A stretch of 59,695 nt of DNA from Bacillota bacterium (GTDB taxonomy: Bacteria; Bacillota; Clostridia; Acetivibrionales; DTU013), in assembly GCA_023411645.1 (NCBI GenBank), contig JAEYON010000027.1, positions 1 to 59,695 on the forward strand, written 5' to 3'. The position numbers were made by a program, and so were the translations under genes. The notes below the pieces were generated by a model, which saw only the letters and a program-made list of their open reading frames with translations, did no database searches and was not told the origin of the DNA. The stretch's first letter is position 1. The number at the start of each line of letters is the position of its first letter. Shown here piece by piece: positions 44,048-53,492 of the stretch.

Positions 44048-45334
44048 ATGCAAGTGAAAGTTGAGAACGTAGAAAAGAATGTAGTTCAGCTCGAGATAGA
44101 GGTTGACGCAGAAAAGTTTGATCAAGGGCTTCAAAAGGCCTTTGCAAAGAATGCAAACAGGTTTAGTATACCGGGTTTCAGGAGAGGCAAAGCTCCCAGA
44201 TCGATGGTTGAAAAGTTCTATGGAGAGCAGGTGCTTTATGAGGATGCGATCAATGCAATTTGCCCTGATGCTTACGATCAGGCGATTGAAGAAAATGATA
44301 TTCATCCTGTAGACAGGCCTGAAATAGATATAAAGCAAATTGGTAAGGGGCAGGTTTTCATATTCACAGCTAAAGTCACTGTGAAGCCTGAGGTTGAACT
44401 GGGTCAGTACAAGGATGTGGAGGTGCAGAAAGCATCTGCGGTCGTTACAGATGAAGATGTTGAGAAGGAAATCGAGAAGGTGCTTGATAAAAATTCAAGA
44501 CTGATCAGTATAGAGGACAGACCGGTAGCGTCCGGTGATACGGCGATTATTGATTTTGAAGGTTTTATTGACGGAGTAGCCTTTGAAGGCGGAAGCGGAA
44601 AAGATTACAACCTTGTGATCGGTTCAGGGACCTTCATACCGGGCTTTGAGGATCAATTGATCGGAGTCGCGCTTGGAGAGGAAAAGGAAGTTAACGTTTC
44701 ATTTCCTGAGGATTACGGCAGTGCCGACCTGGCAGGCAAATCGGCTTTATTCAAGGTTAAGGTCAATGAAATAAAGGTTAAAGAACTGCCAACGCTTGAT
44801 GACGAGTTTGCAAAGGATATCAGTGAATTTGACACATTGGAGGAATACAAGGCTGACCTCAGGAAGAAGCTGGTTGAGCAGGCAGAACACAGTGCACACC
44901 ACGAGAATGAGGACAACGTAGTTGATAAGGTGGTTGAAAATGCCACGATTGATATTCCGCCGGTCATGGTGGAGAAGCGCATTGACGATCTGACCTACGA
45001 TTTCGGTATGAGATTACGTTATCAGGGATTGGAACTGGAAAAATATCTTGAAATAATGGGTATGGATATGGCATCTTTCAGGGAACAATTCAAAGCGAGG
45101 GCTGAAAAGGAAGTGAAGACTCAGCTTGTCATAGAAAAAATAAGCGAAGTTGAAGCAATTGTGCCGACGGAAAAGGATACCGAAGAGGAAATAAAGAGAA
45201 TTGCAGAAAATTACAAGCAGAGTGAAGAAGATTTCAAGCAACATTTGAAACCGGATGATATAGAATATATCAGAAGTACATTGGTTGCTAAAAAGACGGT
45301 TGATTTCCTTGTTGAAAATGCTAAACTGATTTGA
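44048..45334 (+). CDS. tig: Trigger factor
   Basis: Trigger factor is a ribosome-bound chaperone docking at L23. The ribosome-binding signature GFRRGKAPRSMVEKFYGE is at about residues 43-60. An FKBP-like prolyl isomerase domain (about 155-245, GDTAIIDFEGFIDG) and the C-terminal chaperone arms follow. Length 428. It heads the tig-clpP-clpX run common to bacteria. Confidence 0.97.
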   Translation: MQVKVENVEKNVVQLEIEVDAEKFDQGLQKAFAKNANRFSIPGFRRGKAPRSMVEKFYGEQVLYEDAINAICPDAYDQAIEENDIHPVDRPEIDIKQIGKGQVFIFTAKVTVKPEVELGQYKDVEVQKASAVVTDEDVEKEIEKVLDKNSRLISIEDRPVASGDTAIIDFEGFIDGVAFEGGSGKDYNLVIGSGTFIPGFEDQLIGVALGEEKEVNVSFPEDYGSADLAGKSALFKVKVNEIKVKELPTLDDEFAKDISEFDTLEEYKADLRKKLVEQAEHSAHHENEDNVVDKVVENATIDIPPVMVEKRIDDLTYDFGMRLRYQGLELEKYLEIMGMDMASFREQFKARAEKEVKTQLVIEKISEVEAIVPTEKDTEEEIKRIAENYKQSEEDFKQHLKPDDIEYIRSTLVAKKTVDFLVENAKLI

Positions 45335-45422
45335 GTTTATTTTGCAGTTTATGTGGGAATCAATATAGAATGTTTGGCACTAAACAATTTGTTGTTTATG
45401 CCGTAATAATATATATGTAAGG

Positions 45423-45463
45423 ATGTTTAGCGCCTGTAAGGCGCGGATTTCCTTTAAAAACAT
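45423..45463 (+). repeat. Hairpin upstream of clpP
   Basis: GCGCC (45430-45434) pairs with GGCGC (45440-45444), loop TGTAA, inside an outer pairing ATGTTT/AAACAT (45423-45428, 45458-45463). The core resembles, on the opposite strand, the CGC-TTAC-GCG hairpins at 7959-8062. It sits just before the clpP ribosome binding site. Confidence 0.55.
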
Positions 45464-45480
45464 TAATAAGGAGGAATATT

Positions 45481-46065
45481 ATGAGTTTAGTACCGATAGT
45501 CGTCGAGCAATCAAACAGAGGAGAACGCTCATATGATATTTTCTCCATGCTGCTCAAGGAGCGAATCATCATGCTGAGCGACGAGGTCAATGACGTTACT
45601 GCAAGCCTCGTTGTTGCGCAGATGCTCTACCTTGATTCTGTCGACCCGGACAAAGACATACAGCTGTATATTAATAGTCCAGGGGGTTCTGTTACCTCGG
45701 GATTTGCCATATATGATACAATGCAGCATGTAAAGGCGGATGTGCAGACGATATGTGTGGGTATGGCGGCAAGCATGGGGGCATTTTTACTGGCAGCGGG
45801 AGCAAAGGGAAAACGGTTTGCGCTTCCGAACAGTGAGATTATGATTCACCAGCCACTGGGTGGCGCCCAAGGACAGGCGACAGATATAAAAATCCGTACG
45901 GAATGGCTGTTGAAGATCAAGAATAAGCTGAACAATATTTTAAGTGAAAGAACAGGCCAGCCTCTGGATAAGATAGAGAGGGACGTTGAAAGAGACTTTT
46001 TCATGTCGGCCGAGGATGCTAAGGCTTATGGCCTTATTGATGATATTATGATCAGAAAGAAATAG
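45481..46065 (+). CDS. clpP: ATP-dependent Clp protease proteolytic subunit
   Basis: ClpP is the 14-subunit serine peptidase that works with ClpX. The catalytic S98 is in GMAASMGAF and H123 in MIHQPLGGAQGQ; a candidate Asp lies near residue 172. Length 194 with little propeptide. AAGGAGG lies upstream. clpX begins 13 nt after its stop. Confidence 0.97.
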   Translation: MSLVPIVVEQSNRGERSYDIFSMLLKERIIMLSDEVNDVTASLVVAQMLYLDSVDPDKDIQLYINSPGGSVTSGFAIYDTMQHVKADVQTICVGMAASMGAFLLAAGAKGKRFALPNSEIMIHQPLGGAQGQATDIKIRTEWLLKIKNKLNNILSERTGQPLDKIERDVERDFFMSAEDAKAYGLIDDIMIRKK

Positions 46066-46078
46066 ACGGGGTGGAATA

Positions 46079-47374
46079 ATGGCCAGATATGATGAGAAGA
46101 AGCAACTGAAATGCTCCTTCTGCGGCAAAACCCAGGAACAGGTAAAAAGACTGGTTGCAGGTCCTGGCGTATATATCTGCGATGAGTGTATCGAGCTTTG
46201 CTCTGAAATCATCGAGGAAGAATTTGAAGATACAAAAGTGGATGCAGAGCTCAATGATATTCCAAAACCGAAGGATATCAAGGTGATACTGGATCAATAT
46301 GTTATTGGGCAGGATTCAGCTAAAAAGTCCCTTGCTGTGGCTGTTTATAACCATTACAAGAGAATCGGCACAGACATAAAGACCGGTGATGTTGAGATTC
46401 AAAAGAGCAATATAGTTATGCTTGGGCCTACCGGTTCCGGTAAAACGCTGCTTGCTCAGACCCTGGCAAGACTTCTGAATGTACCTTTTGCCATAGCGGA
46501 TGCAACTTCTTTGACGGAAGCCGGTTATGTAGGCGAAGACGTGGAAAACATACTGTTAAAGCTGATTCAAGCTGCTGATTATGACATTGAAAAGGCTGAA
46601 AAGGGTATTATCTACATCGATGAAATCGACAAAATTGCCAGAAAATCCGAGAACCCGTCTATTACAAGGGATGTCAGCGGCGAAGGAGTTCAGCAAGCGC
46701 TGCTCAAGATACTGGAGGGAACAACAGCCTCTGTACCGCCTCAGGGAGGCAGGAAGCATCCCCATCAGGAATTTATTCAGATTGACACCACCAACATTCT
46801 GTTCATCTGTGGCGGCGCCTTCGACGGCATCGAAAAGATCATTCAGAACAGGGTGGGAACCAGAGCGATCGGCTTCGGCGCTAAGGTGGAAAGTAAAAAG
46901 GAAAAAGATATCAGCGCGATATTATCGAATATTCTTCCTCAGGATTTGCTCAAATATGGTCTAATACCGGAGTTTGTCGGTAGGCTCCCAGTCATTGTCA
47001 CATTAGGCGCCCTTGACAGACAGGCATTGGTACAGATTCTGACCGAGCCTAAGAATGCGTTGGTTAAACAGTATCAGAAGCTGTTTGAGATGGATGATGC
47101 CCTGCTGGAGTTTGAACCGGATGCCCTTGATGCAATCGCCGAAAAGGCATTGTCGAGGAACACCGGTGCCAGAGGCTTAAGAGCGATCATAGAGGAGATC
47201 ATGCTTGATGTGATGTATGACATTCCTTCTGCAACCAATGTAGAAAAGTGTATAGTTACAAAGGGAACTGTTGAGTCCGGCGCAGAGCCGAATCTGGTTA
47301 TCAATGAAAACAGGAAGCCATTGAAGAAGTCAGCCGGAAAGAAAACAAGAGTAAAAAAGGAAAGCGCTTCGTAA
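46079..47374 (+). CDS. clpX: ATP-dependent Clp protease ATPase ClpX
   Basis: ClpX unfolds substrates, including SsrA-tagged proteins made with the tmRNA in this window. The N-terminal zinc-binding domain has CSFC and CDEC. Walker A GPTGSGKT, Walker B IIYIDEIDKI and the ClpP-binding loop RAIGFGAKV are present. Length 431. Confidence 0.97.
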   Translation: MARYDEKKQLKCSFCGKTQEQVKRLVAGPGVYICDECIELCSEIIEEEFEDTKVDAELNDIPKPKDIKVILDQYVIGQDSAKKSLAVAVYNHYKRIGTDIKTGDVEIQKSNIVMLGPTGSGKTLLAQTLARLLNVPFAIADATSLTEAGYVGEDVENILLKLIQAADYDIEKAEKGIIYIDEIDKIARKSENPSITRDVSGEGVQQALLKILEGTTASVPPQGGRKHPHQEFIQIDTTNILFICGGAFDGIEKIIQNRVGTRAIGFGAKVESKKEKDISAILSNILPQDLLKYGLIPEFVGRLPVIVTLGALDRQALVQILTEPKNALVKQYQKLFEMDDALLEFEPDALDAIAEKALSRNTGARGLRAIIEEIMLDVMYDIPSATNVEKCIVTKGTVESGAEPNLVINENRKPLKKSAGKKTRVKKESAS

Positions 47375-47393
47375 AAGCTGTGTTTTGAGTTGC

Positions 47394-47436
47394 GAGGGCA
47401 TTCCCGACGGTGCAAGCCGTTGGGATGCCCTCTTTT
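47394..47436 (+). terminator. Terminator after clpX
   Basis: GAGGGCAT..CCC..ACGG pairs with CCGT..GGG..ATGCCCTC, followed by TTTTAG. It is one of the most stable hairpins in the window. Confidence 0.85.
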
Positions 47437-47557
47437 AGTGTTTGGAACGGATAAATTACACAATATCGTCAATACTATCTGCATGTAAGTCAATTAATCA
47501 GCATTACGATTGATATGGAACAGCTTCAGTCGCAGCGACACTCGAGGAGGAGATGGA

Positions 47558-49252
47558 ATGCTCACCAACACCTTTCTGATTATACAGTTTTTCTTTTCTG
47601 TCATTATTGGAGTCTATTTTCTCAATCTGCTAAAATCGCAGCAGGGGAATAAAAGCGCTATAGAAAAAGAATCCCGAAAGGAACTGGAGAAGCTCCGAAA
47701 ACTAAAGGAAATCAAGCTGACCGAGCCGCTGTCGGAAAAAACAAGGCCTACCAGCATGATGGATATTGTTGGACAGGAACAGGGGCTGAAGGCGCTGAGA
47801 GCCGCATTGTGCGGGCCTAACCCTCAGCATGTGATTATCTATGGGCCTCCCGGTATTGGAAAGACAGCAGCCGCCAGAGTGATTCTGGAGGAGGCAAAAC
47901 AAATGCTTATCTCTCCGTTCAGGAAGGAGTCCAAATTTGTTGAAGTGGATGCGACTATTCTGCGCTTTGATGAGCGCGGCATTGCCGACCCGCTGATCGG
48001 ATCCGTACATGATCCGATATATCAGGGCGCAGGAGCATACGGCGTAGCAGGCATTCCGCAGCCCAAGCCCGGAGCTGTGACCAAAGCTCACGGAGGGATC
48101 CTTTTTATCGATGAAATCGGCGAACTTCACCCAATTCAGATGAACAAGCTGCTCAAGGTGCTTGAGGACCGCAAGGTCATATTGGAAAGCGCCTACTACA
48201 GCTCGGAGGATTCTAATATTCCCGCTCATATACATGAAATATTTCAAAAGGGTCTTCCGGCTGATTTCAGGCTTGTGGGAGCTACTACAAGAACGTCGGA
48301 GGATCTTCCGCCGGCGCTTCGTTCCAGGTGTGTTGAAATATATTTCAGGCCCCTCACATCCGACGAAATTGCTGCTATAGCTGTTAATGCGGCAGCGAAA
48401 GGAGGATTCCGTCTGGAGGAGGGAACGGAAAAATTGATTGCCAAGTATGCTCAAAATGGAAGAGATGCCGTCAACATTATACAGATTGCAGGCGGTGTAG
48501 TCCAGGTAGAAGGCAGGAATGCCATAACCCACAAGGACGTTGAGTGGGTGGTGGAATTTGGCCACTACAGCCCCAGAATCGATAAAAAGATCTGTGTGGA
48601 GGAAAAACAGGTCGGCTGTATGAACGGACTGGCCGTTTTCGGCAATGCAACAGGTATGGTCATTGATATTGAGGTTTCAGCCATGAAGGCAAGTTCCGGC
48701 AAGGGTATGATTAAGGTAACAGGGATAGTCGAGGAGGAAGAGATGGATGGCCGGGGGCACAGGCTCAAAAGGTCCAGTTCTGCCAGGGCTTCTGTAGAAA
48801 ACGTTCTTACTGTTCTAAACAGGTTTATGGGCATTGATCCGAAGGAATATGATATCCATTTGAATTTCCCCGGCGGTATACCGATCGATGGCCCATCAGC
48901 AGGGATTGCCATAGCAACGGCTGTATATTCGGCAGTGATGAACAAACCTGTGCGAAATGACATTGCCATGACGGGAGAGCTGTCCATAAGAGGCAGAGTC
49001 AAGCCGGTAGGGGGAGTCGCGGCGAAGGTGGAGGCTGCAAAGCTTGCGGGGATTAATAAGGTACTTATTCCCAGAGAGAATTTTCAGGAGACCTTTGAGG
49101 ACATTGGGATTGAGATCATCCCGGTAGATGATATTGCACAGGTCATCGAGTATACCTTTAGCTCTGAGATCGTCATACAGGAAGAAATACCGGTACAGAC
49201 ACACACAGTTCCCATCCTGGCCGCATTGCCTGCAGTGGAAAAAAGCTTCTGA
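47558..49252 (+). CDS. lonB: ATP-dependent protease LonB
   Basis: The 564-residue protein has an N-terminal membrane-like helix (residues about 6-24), an AAA+ ATPase domain (GPPGIGKTAAA; LFIDEIGELHPIQ) and a C-terminal Lon protease domain. The catalytic serine is in GPSAGIAIATA and the lysine lies about 40 residues later. In Bacillus LonB functions in the forespore. I start at the ATG after GGAGGAG; an earlier in-frame ATG at 47510 adds 16 untypical residues. A terminator follows. Confidence 0.93.
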   Translation: MLTNTFLIIQFFFSVIIGVYFLNLLKSQQGNKSAIEKESRKELEKLRKLKEIKLTEPLSEKTRPTSMMDIVGQEQGLKALRAALCGPNPQHVIIYGPPGIGKTAAARVILEEAKQMLISPFRKESKFVEVDATILRFDERGIADPLIGSVHDPIYQGAGAYGVAGIPQPKPGAVTKAHGGILFIDEIGELHPIQMNKLLKVLEDRKVILESAYYSSEDSNIPAHIHEIFQKGLPADFRLVGATTRTSEDLPPALRSRCVEIYFRPLTSDEIAAIAVNAAAKGGFRLEEGTEKLIAKYAQNGRDAVNIIQIAGGVVQVEGRNAITHKDVEWVVEFGHYSPRIDKKICVEEKQVGCMNGLAVFGNATGMVIDIEVSAMKASSGKGMIKVTGIVEEEEMDGRGHRLKRSSSARASVENVLTVLNRFMGIDPKEYDIHLNFPGGIPIDGPSAGIAIATAVYSAVMNKPVRNDIAMTGELSIRGRVKPVGGVAAKVEAAKLAGINKVLIPRENFQETFEDIGIEIIPVDDIAQVIEYTFSSEIVIQEEIPVQTHTVPILAALPAVEKSF

Positions 49253-49305
49253 AGCTTAGAGATTGTTATAACATCAGACATATTGCAATATTATGCTTAA
49301 GTATA

Positions 49306-49350
49306 CTACAGTAAGAAGTTATAAGGACTTCTGCTGTAGTTTTGTTTTGT
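49306..49350 (+). terminator. Terminator after lonB
   Basis: CTACAG..AGAAGT pairs with ACTTCT..CTGTAG, followed by TTTTGTTTTG. Confidence 0.85.
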
Positions 49351-49442
49351 TAAGCTAGCTTTAATGCAGGGTCAGGATATGTTATTATAGTGATAGAAAC
49401 ACAGACAACAGCAGGCGACGCTGATTTATTACCGGAGGGAGC

Positions 49443-50132
49443 ATGAGGAAAAACCTTATTGTTGCAGCAGGAGCAGTATTGACAATTATTATTCTGATAT
49501 TTAACAATACGCCGCAGGGTTCAAAGCAACTGGCAGATACACAGAATGATCAGGTCACAGCCGCTCAGGCACAATCCAATGCACCAATAGATTCGGAAGC
49601 TAAAGTGTCATCAGATTCAGGAACCAATACATCTACAGATTCTGAGAATCCTATCAGAGTTACAGACACGGAAGGATTAGTTCCCGGAGGCTTTATAAAT
49701 GCTGTAGTCAGGCGCGTTATAGATGGAGATACAATAAGGGCAGAGTATCAGGGTAAGGAATATAAGGTTCGACTTTTATGCATTGATACACCTGAGTCTG
49801 TCAAAGAAAATGTGAAGGAGCAGCCCTTTGCGAAGCAAGCTGCAGAAAAGCTGGAAGAGATGATCTTGGGTAAGGAGGTGCAGCTGCTTTTTGAAAAAGA
49901 TCTCTGGGACAATTATGACAGGCTGCTGGCATATATTATACTTGAAGACGGTACCTGTATAAACGCGACTATGGTATCAGAGGGGTTTGCCAGAGTATAT
50001 TCGGTCAAACCAAATATTGAGCATAGGGATTATTTTATTAGGCTTCAGAAAAATGCGATCAATGAAGGGAAGGGTCTATGGTCCCTTCCGGAAGAAGAAA
50101 GACCCTTTGTCGAGAAAGATGATAATTACTAG
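49443..50132 (+). CDS. Secreted thermonuclease (SNase family)
   Basis: The 229-residue protein has an N-terminal hydrophobic signal or anchor (residues 1-20) and a Ser/Thr/Asp-rich linker. The staphylococcal-nuclease domain follows from about residue 80, with DGDTIRAEYQGKEYKVRL, DTPES and the later YDRLLAYI. Catalytic Arg and Glu residues are present in the right order. GGAGGGAGC precedes the ATG. It likely degrades extracellular DNA or RNA. Confidence 0.9.
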   Translation: MRKNLIVAAGAVLTIIILIFNNTPQGSKQLADTQNDQVTAAQAQSNAPIDSEAKVSSDSGTNTSTDSENPIRVTDTEGLVPGGFINAVVRRVIDGDTIRAEYQGKEYKVRLLCIDTPESVKENVKEQPFAKQAAEKLEEMILGKEVQLLFEKDLWDNYDRLLAYIILEDGTCINATMVSEGFARVYSVKPNIEHRDYFIRLQKNAINEGKGLWSLPEEERPFVEKDDNY

Positions 50133-50199
50133 AGGCTATGTCACAACATACAAAAAATTTACATTCATATTTATAATGGGAGATAGGAGCTTGAAACAT

Positions 50200-50901
50200 A
50201 TGAAAAAACTCTATAAAAAAAGTGAAATATGGTTTGCTGTAATGTGGATTATTATTTATGTAGTTGTCATGGGAAATTTGAGAAATAATTTTGGTGATGA
50301 TAGTCCGATTTCCCTGCTTGGATTGATTATAATAGCAACTGTAATCACTGCATTTATTATGAAGAATAAGTTGAATGAGAAGTATGGATTTAAAAGTATA
50401 AATGATTACAAAAAGTATCTATTTTTTATTCCGTTTATTCTTTTGATTTCTGTGAACTTCTGGTCAGGGGTATCTGTTCATTATAGTGCGCTTAACCAAA
50501 TGATTGCCGTTCTAACCATGGCATTAGTCGGTTACGTTGAAGAGATAATATTCCGAGGATTACTATTTAAGGCAATTGAAAAGGATAGTGTTAAGCAGGC
50601 AATTATTATATCTGCAATAACATTCGGAGCAGGACACATCATTAACTTACTTACAGGGCAGGTTACAGTAGATACGATTTTGCAGATAGTATACGCTATG
50701 GCAATTGGTTTTGCGTTTGTTATGGTCTTTTATAAAAGTAAAAGCCTTATTCCTTGCATTATTACACACAGTTTGGTTAATATTGCTTCGAAATTCTCAG
50801 GAGAAAGTTCGAGAGTCTTAGATTATATAGTGGCAATATTTATCATTATTGTCGCAGGTGGTTATGCTTTTTATCTTTATAAAAGAGTTGAGAACGAGTA
50901 A
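50200..50901 (+). CDS. CPBP-family intramembrane metalloprotease
   Basis: The 233-residue membrane protein has about seven hydrophobic segments and the CPBP (Abi) motifs: EEIIFRG, then FGAGH and ITHSLVN. I start at the ATG 10 nt after GGAG; upstream in-frame codons overlap the nuclease gene. Such proteins mature peptides or are linked to bacteriocin immunity; the role here is unknown. Confidence 0.85.
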   Translation: MKKLYKKSEIWFAVMWIIIYVVVMGNLRNNFGDDSPISLLGLIIIATVITAFIMKNKLNEKYGFKSINDYKKYLFFIPFILLISVNFWSGVSVHYSALNQMIAVLTMALVGYVEEIIFRGLLFKAIEKDSVKQAIIISAITFGAGHIINLLTGQVTVDTILQIVYAMAIGFAFVMVFYKSKSLIPCIITHSLVNIASKFSGESSRVLDYIVAIFIIIVAGGYAFYLYKRVENE

Positions 50902-51021
50902 CAATAAATTCCAGTTTATTTATCAACTATTTGTTGTGACATAGCCTTACTATATTCCGCGGTATAATGAAGATGAGGCTGCATAGGACAGCTATAACAG
51001 ATCTTTCGGGGAGGATGTTAA

Positions 51022-51807
51022 ATGAGTTTACTTGAAGCAATTATTTACGGTATTATTCAGGGATTGGGCGAGTTTCTGCCCATATCGAGCACGGCGCATA
51101 TTATTCTGGCGCCATGGCTTTTTGGGTGGGAGAGCCAAGGGTTGGCTTTTGACATTGCACTGCATATGGGGACACTTGTGGCGGTGGTCATTTTTTTCTG
51201 GAGAGACTGGATCAGACTGATCAAGGCCGGTTTGACCGATGTGAAATCAAGTGATGGGAAACTTTTTTGGTGCATTGCACTTGCATGCATCCCCGGCGGG
51301 ATATTTGGCCTTTTATTTGAAGATTACATAGAAACTACTTTCAGGAATCCATTATTAATCGGTGTCATGCTAATTGTCATGGGTATTGTAATTTATGTAG
51401 CCGACAGGTACTCCAAATCAGAGATAGTCCTGAAGGAAATCGGCTTTAAAAGAAGCTTTCTCATTGGTGTGTCACAGGCTCTGGCTATGCTGCCAGGTGT
51501 TTCAAGGTCGGGCATTACCATGGCGACAGGCAGGGCTCTGACAATCAATCGCGAGGATGCCGCACGGTTCACATTTTTACTTTCCACTCCGTTTATTTTT
51601 CTTAGCGGTATTTACAAGTCCAAGGATATTGTAAATATATCTGTGGACTTGCTGCCATTTATTGTCGCAGTTCTGACATCGGCCGTTGTTGGCGCTCTGA
51701 GCATCAAATTCATGTTATCTTATCTGAAGCGGAAGGGCTTCGGCATATTTGCGATATATCGCTTTTTGCTCGGCGCAGTGGTTATTATTGTTGCGTTAGT
51801 GCGCTGA
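51022..51807 (+). CDS. uppP: Undecaprenyl-diphosphatase
   Basis: UppP recycles the lipid carrier of cell-wall synthesis and underlies bacitracin resistance. GLGEFLPISSTAHI at residues about 15-28 and PGVSRSGITMATG are catalytic motifs. Several membrane segments fill its 261 residues. GGGGAGG precedes the ATG, and TATAAT at 50963-50968 may be its -10. Confidence 0.96.
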   Translation: MSLLEAIIYGIIQGLGEFLPISSTAHIILAPWLFGWESQGLAFDIALHMGTLVAVVIFFWRDWIRLIKAGLTDVKSSDGKLFWCIALACIPGGIFGLLFEDYIETTFRNPLLIGVMLIVMGIVIYVADRYSKSEIVLKEIGFKRSFLIGVSQALAMLPGVSRSGITMATGRALTINREDAARFTFLLSTPFIFLSGIYKSKDIVNISVDLLPFIVAVLTSAVVGALSIKFMLSYLKRKGFGIFAIYRFLLGAVVIIVALVR

Positions 51808-51931
51808 AGTAGGTCTATGGTAATGACATAGGGCTATATACCTAAAAATTAAAGGAATGCAGAACTATATAGAAAACTGGAGGTCTTTGTTATAATCTAG
51901 TTGAACATTAGCGTTTCTCCTATTTTAGGGG

Positions 51932-51959
51932 CATGGGGTTTCGACTCCATGTTTTTTTT
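51932..51959 (+). terminator. Terminator between uppP and tsaD
   Basis: CATGG(G)G pairs with C(T)CCATG around TTTCGA, followed by eight T residues. A TATAAT at 51891-51896 lies 36 nt upstream, so a very short separate transcript is possible. The 51808-52114 gap otherwise holds no convincing gene. Confidence 0.75.
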
Positions 51960-52058
51960 ATTGCATCCGACCAGTGCTCCTCACTCTGATTATACCTCTC
52001 TAAGCTTCATTCCTCTAATGTTTACTTTTATCGGCACAAGGAGTTTTATTGCAGTGCC

Positions 52059-52087
52059 TTGTAAAACAAACGCAATTGGTCTATTAT
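52059..52087 (+). promoter_or_regulatory. Promoter of tsaD
   Basis: TTGTAA (52059-52064) and TATTAT (52082-52087) are 17 nt apart, 28 nt before the TTG start. Confidence 0.5.
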
Positions 52088-52114
52088 ACTATTGGAAAGT
52101 GCAGGTGCTTTTAA

Positions 52115-53149
52115 TTGAGCCAAAAAGATATTGTCATATTAGGTATAGAAACAAGCTGTGATGAAACGTCTGCAGCGGTAGTAATAAATGGTAGAAGAAT
52201 ACTTTCGAATGTCATTTCCTCTCAGATCGATCTGCATAAAAAGTTTGGAGGAGTCGTTCCTGAAATTGCCTCACGCAAGCATGTGGAGCTAGTGCTGCCG
52301 GTCATTGACCAGGCACTGGAGGAGGCAGGCGTCGGGCTCGAGCGGCTGGATGCAATAGGAGTCACATATGGGCCGGGGCTTGCTGGCGCCTTACTTGTTG
52401 GACTTTCAGCAGCAAAGGGACTGGCTTTTGCCACAGGCAAACCTTTGATCGGAGTACATCATATTGAAGGGCACATTGCTGCCAACTACCTGGAGAATGA
52501 TGTCCTGGAACCGCCCTTTGTATGTCTTGTGGCATCGGGCGGACACAGTCATATTGTATATGTTGCCGACTATCACCGGTTTGATATTCTGGGGCAGACC
52601 CGTGATGACGCTGCCGGTGAGGCATTTGACAAGATTGCCCGGGCGTTGGGTCTTGGTTATCCCGGCGGGCCGTTGATCGATGCTAAGGCTGCAAAGGGTA
52701 ATAGCAGAGCAATAGATTTTCCGAGAGTCCAATTTCATGACGGGAGTCTGGATTTTAGCTTTAGCGGGTTGAAAACCGCCGTGCTAAATTATCTGAACGG
52801 CATGGCTCAGAAGAATTCGGATATTGATATTCCTGATGTATGTGCCAGCTTTCAACAGGCTGTTGTGGATGTACTGGTACGTAACACGATACAGGCCGCC
52901 TGTCAGAAGGGTGTTAAGCATGTAGCATTAGCAGGAGGAGTCGCGGCGAATTCGCAGTTAAGAGCAGACATGAGGATAGCGGCAGGGCAGGCTGGGATTG
53001 AGATATTTTATCCGGGGGTTGTGCTTTGCACTGATAATGCGGCAATGATTGGATCGGCAGCCTATTATGAGTTTAAAAGAGGAAACCTGGCGGCATGGAA
53101 TTTGAATGCTGTACCAAGTCTTAAGCTTGATTGCCAAAACTGTGGATAA
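52115..53149 (+). CDS. tsaD: tRNA t6A threonylcarbamoyltransferase TsaD
   Basis: TsaD transfers threonylcarbamoyl to A37 of ANN-decoding tRNAs. Metal ligands are in HHIEGH (115-120) and a later Asp in CTDNAAMIG. The ASKHA start ILGIETSCDETSAAV and SGGHSHI are diagnostic. Length 344. The start is TTG after CAGGTG. Its partners tsaB and tsaE lie 15 kb upstream. Confidence 0.96.
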   Translation: MSQKDIVILGIETSCDETSAAVVINGRRILSNVISSQIDLHKKFGGVVPEIASRKHVELVLPVIDQALEEAGVGLERLDAIGVTYGPGLAGALLVGLSAAKGLAFATGKPLIGVHHIEGHIAANYLENDVLEPPFVCLVASGGHSHIVYVADYHRFDILGQTRDDAAGEAFDKIARALGLGYPGGPLIDAKAAKGNSRAIDFPRVQFHDGSLDFSFSGLKTAVLNYLNGMAQKNSDIDIPDVCASFQQAVVDVLVRNTIQAACQKGVKHVALAGGVAANSQLRADMRIAAGQAGIEIFYPGVVLCTDNAAMIGSAAYYEFKRGNLAAWNLNAVPSLKLDCQNCG

Positions 53150-53446
53150 CTTTACAATTTCCACGACCTTCCATACAATTCGCGCTTCCAGAAACAAACA
53201 TCCATTTATGGCAAAAATCTACATATGACGCATTCTGTCGAAAAATAAATTTGTGCTAAAACAGAAAAATGTACTTCTATAAATACACAAATCGCGCCAT
53301 TCCGCGTACTTTGGACGTTTGAACACAATTGGAAAAAAGTGCAAATGGAGTAGAAGCCTTACCTGTGAATTATGTGGAAAATGCGCAGAAATTGCGTATA
53401 ATGTAGGATTTTCGTGTGTGGATAAGAATGTGGATAGTGTGGATTA
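53141..53446 (+). promoter_or_regulatory. DnaA-box-like cluster downstream of tsaD
   Basis: TGTGGATAA, a perfect DnaA-box complement, occurs at 53141-53149 (over the tsaD stop) and 53417-53425. Near-matches TGTGGATAG (53429-53437) and TGTGGATTA (53438-53446) follow at once. A TATAAT at 53397-53402 precedes the triple. The 53150-53492 stretch has no gene. This could be a DnaA-titrating or DnaA-regulated site; the spacing is suggestive but unproven. Confidence 0.4.
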
Positions 53447-53492
53447 AAGGTGTCGGAAATTGATGTTTTAGACGATCGGAAAAGCGAAAAAA

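Noticed and set aside
47702..48565. Long open frame on the minus strand within lonB (287 codons)
   Set aside because: It lies opposite a conserved protease gene, has no family motifs and lacks a ribosome binding site.
51901..52161. Plus-strand frame of 86 codons before tsaD
   Set aside because: It spans a strong terminator and overlaps tsaD; no homology is recognisable.
53141..53446. Chromosomal replication origin
   Set aside because: DnaA-box-like sites exist but dnaA, dnaN and an AT-rich unwinding region are absent.
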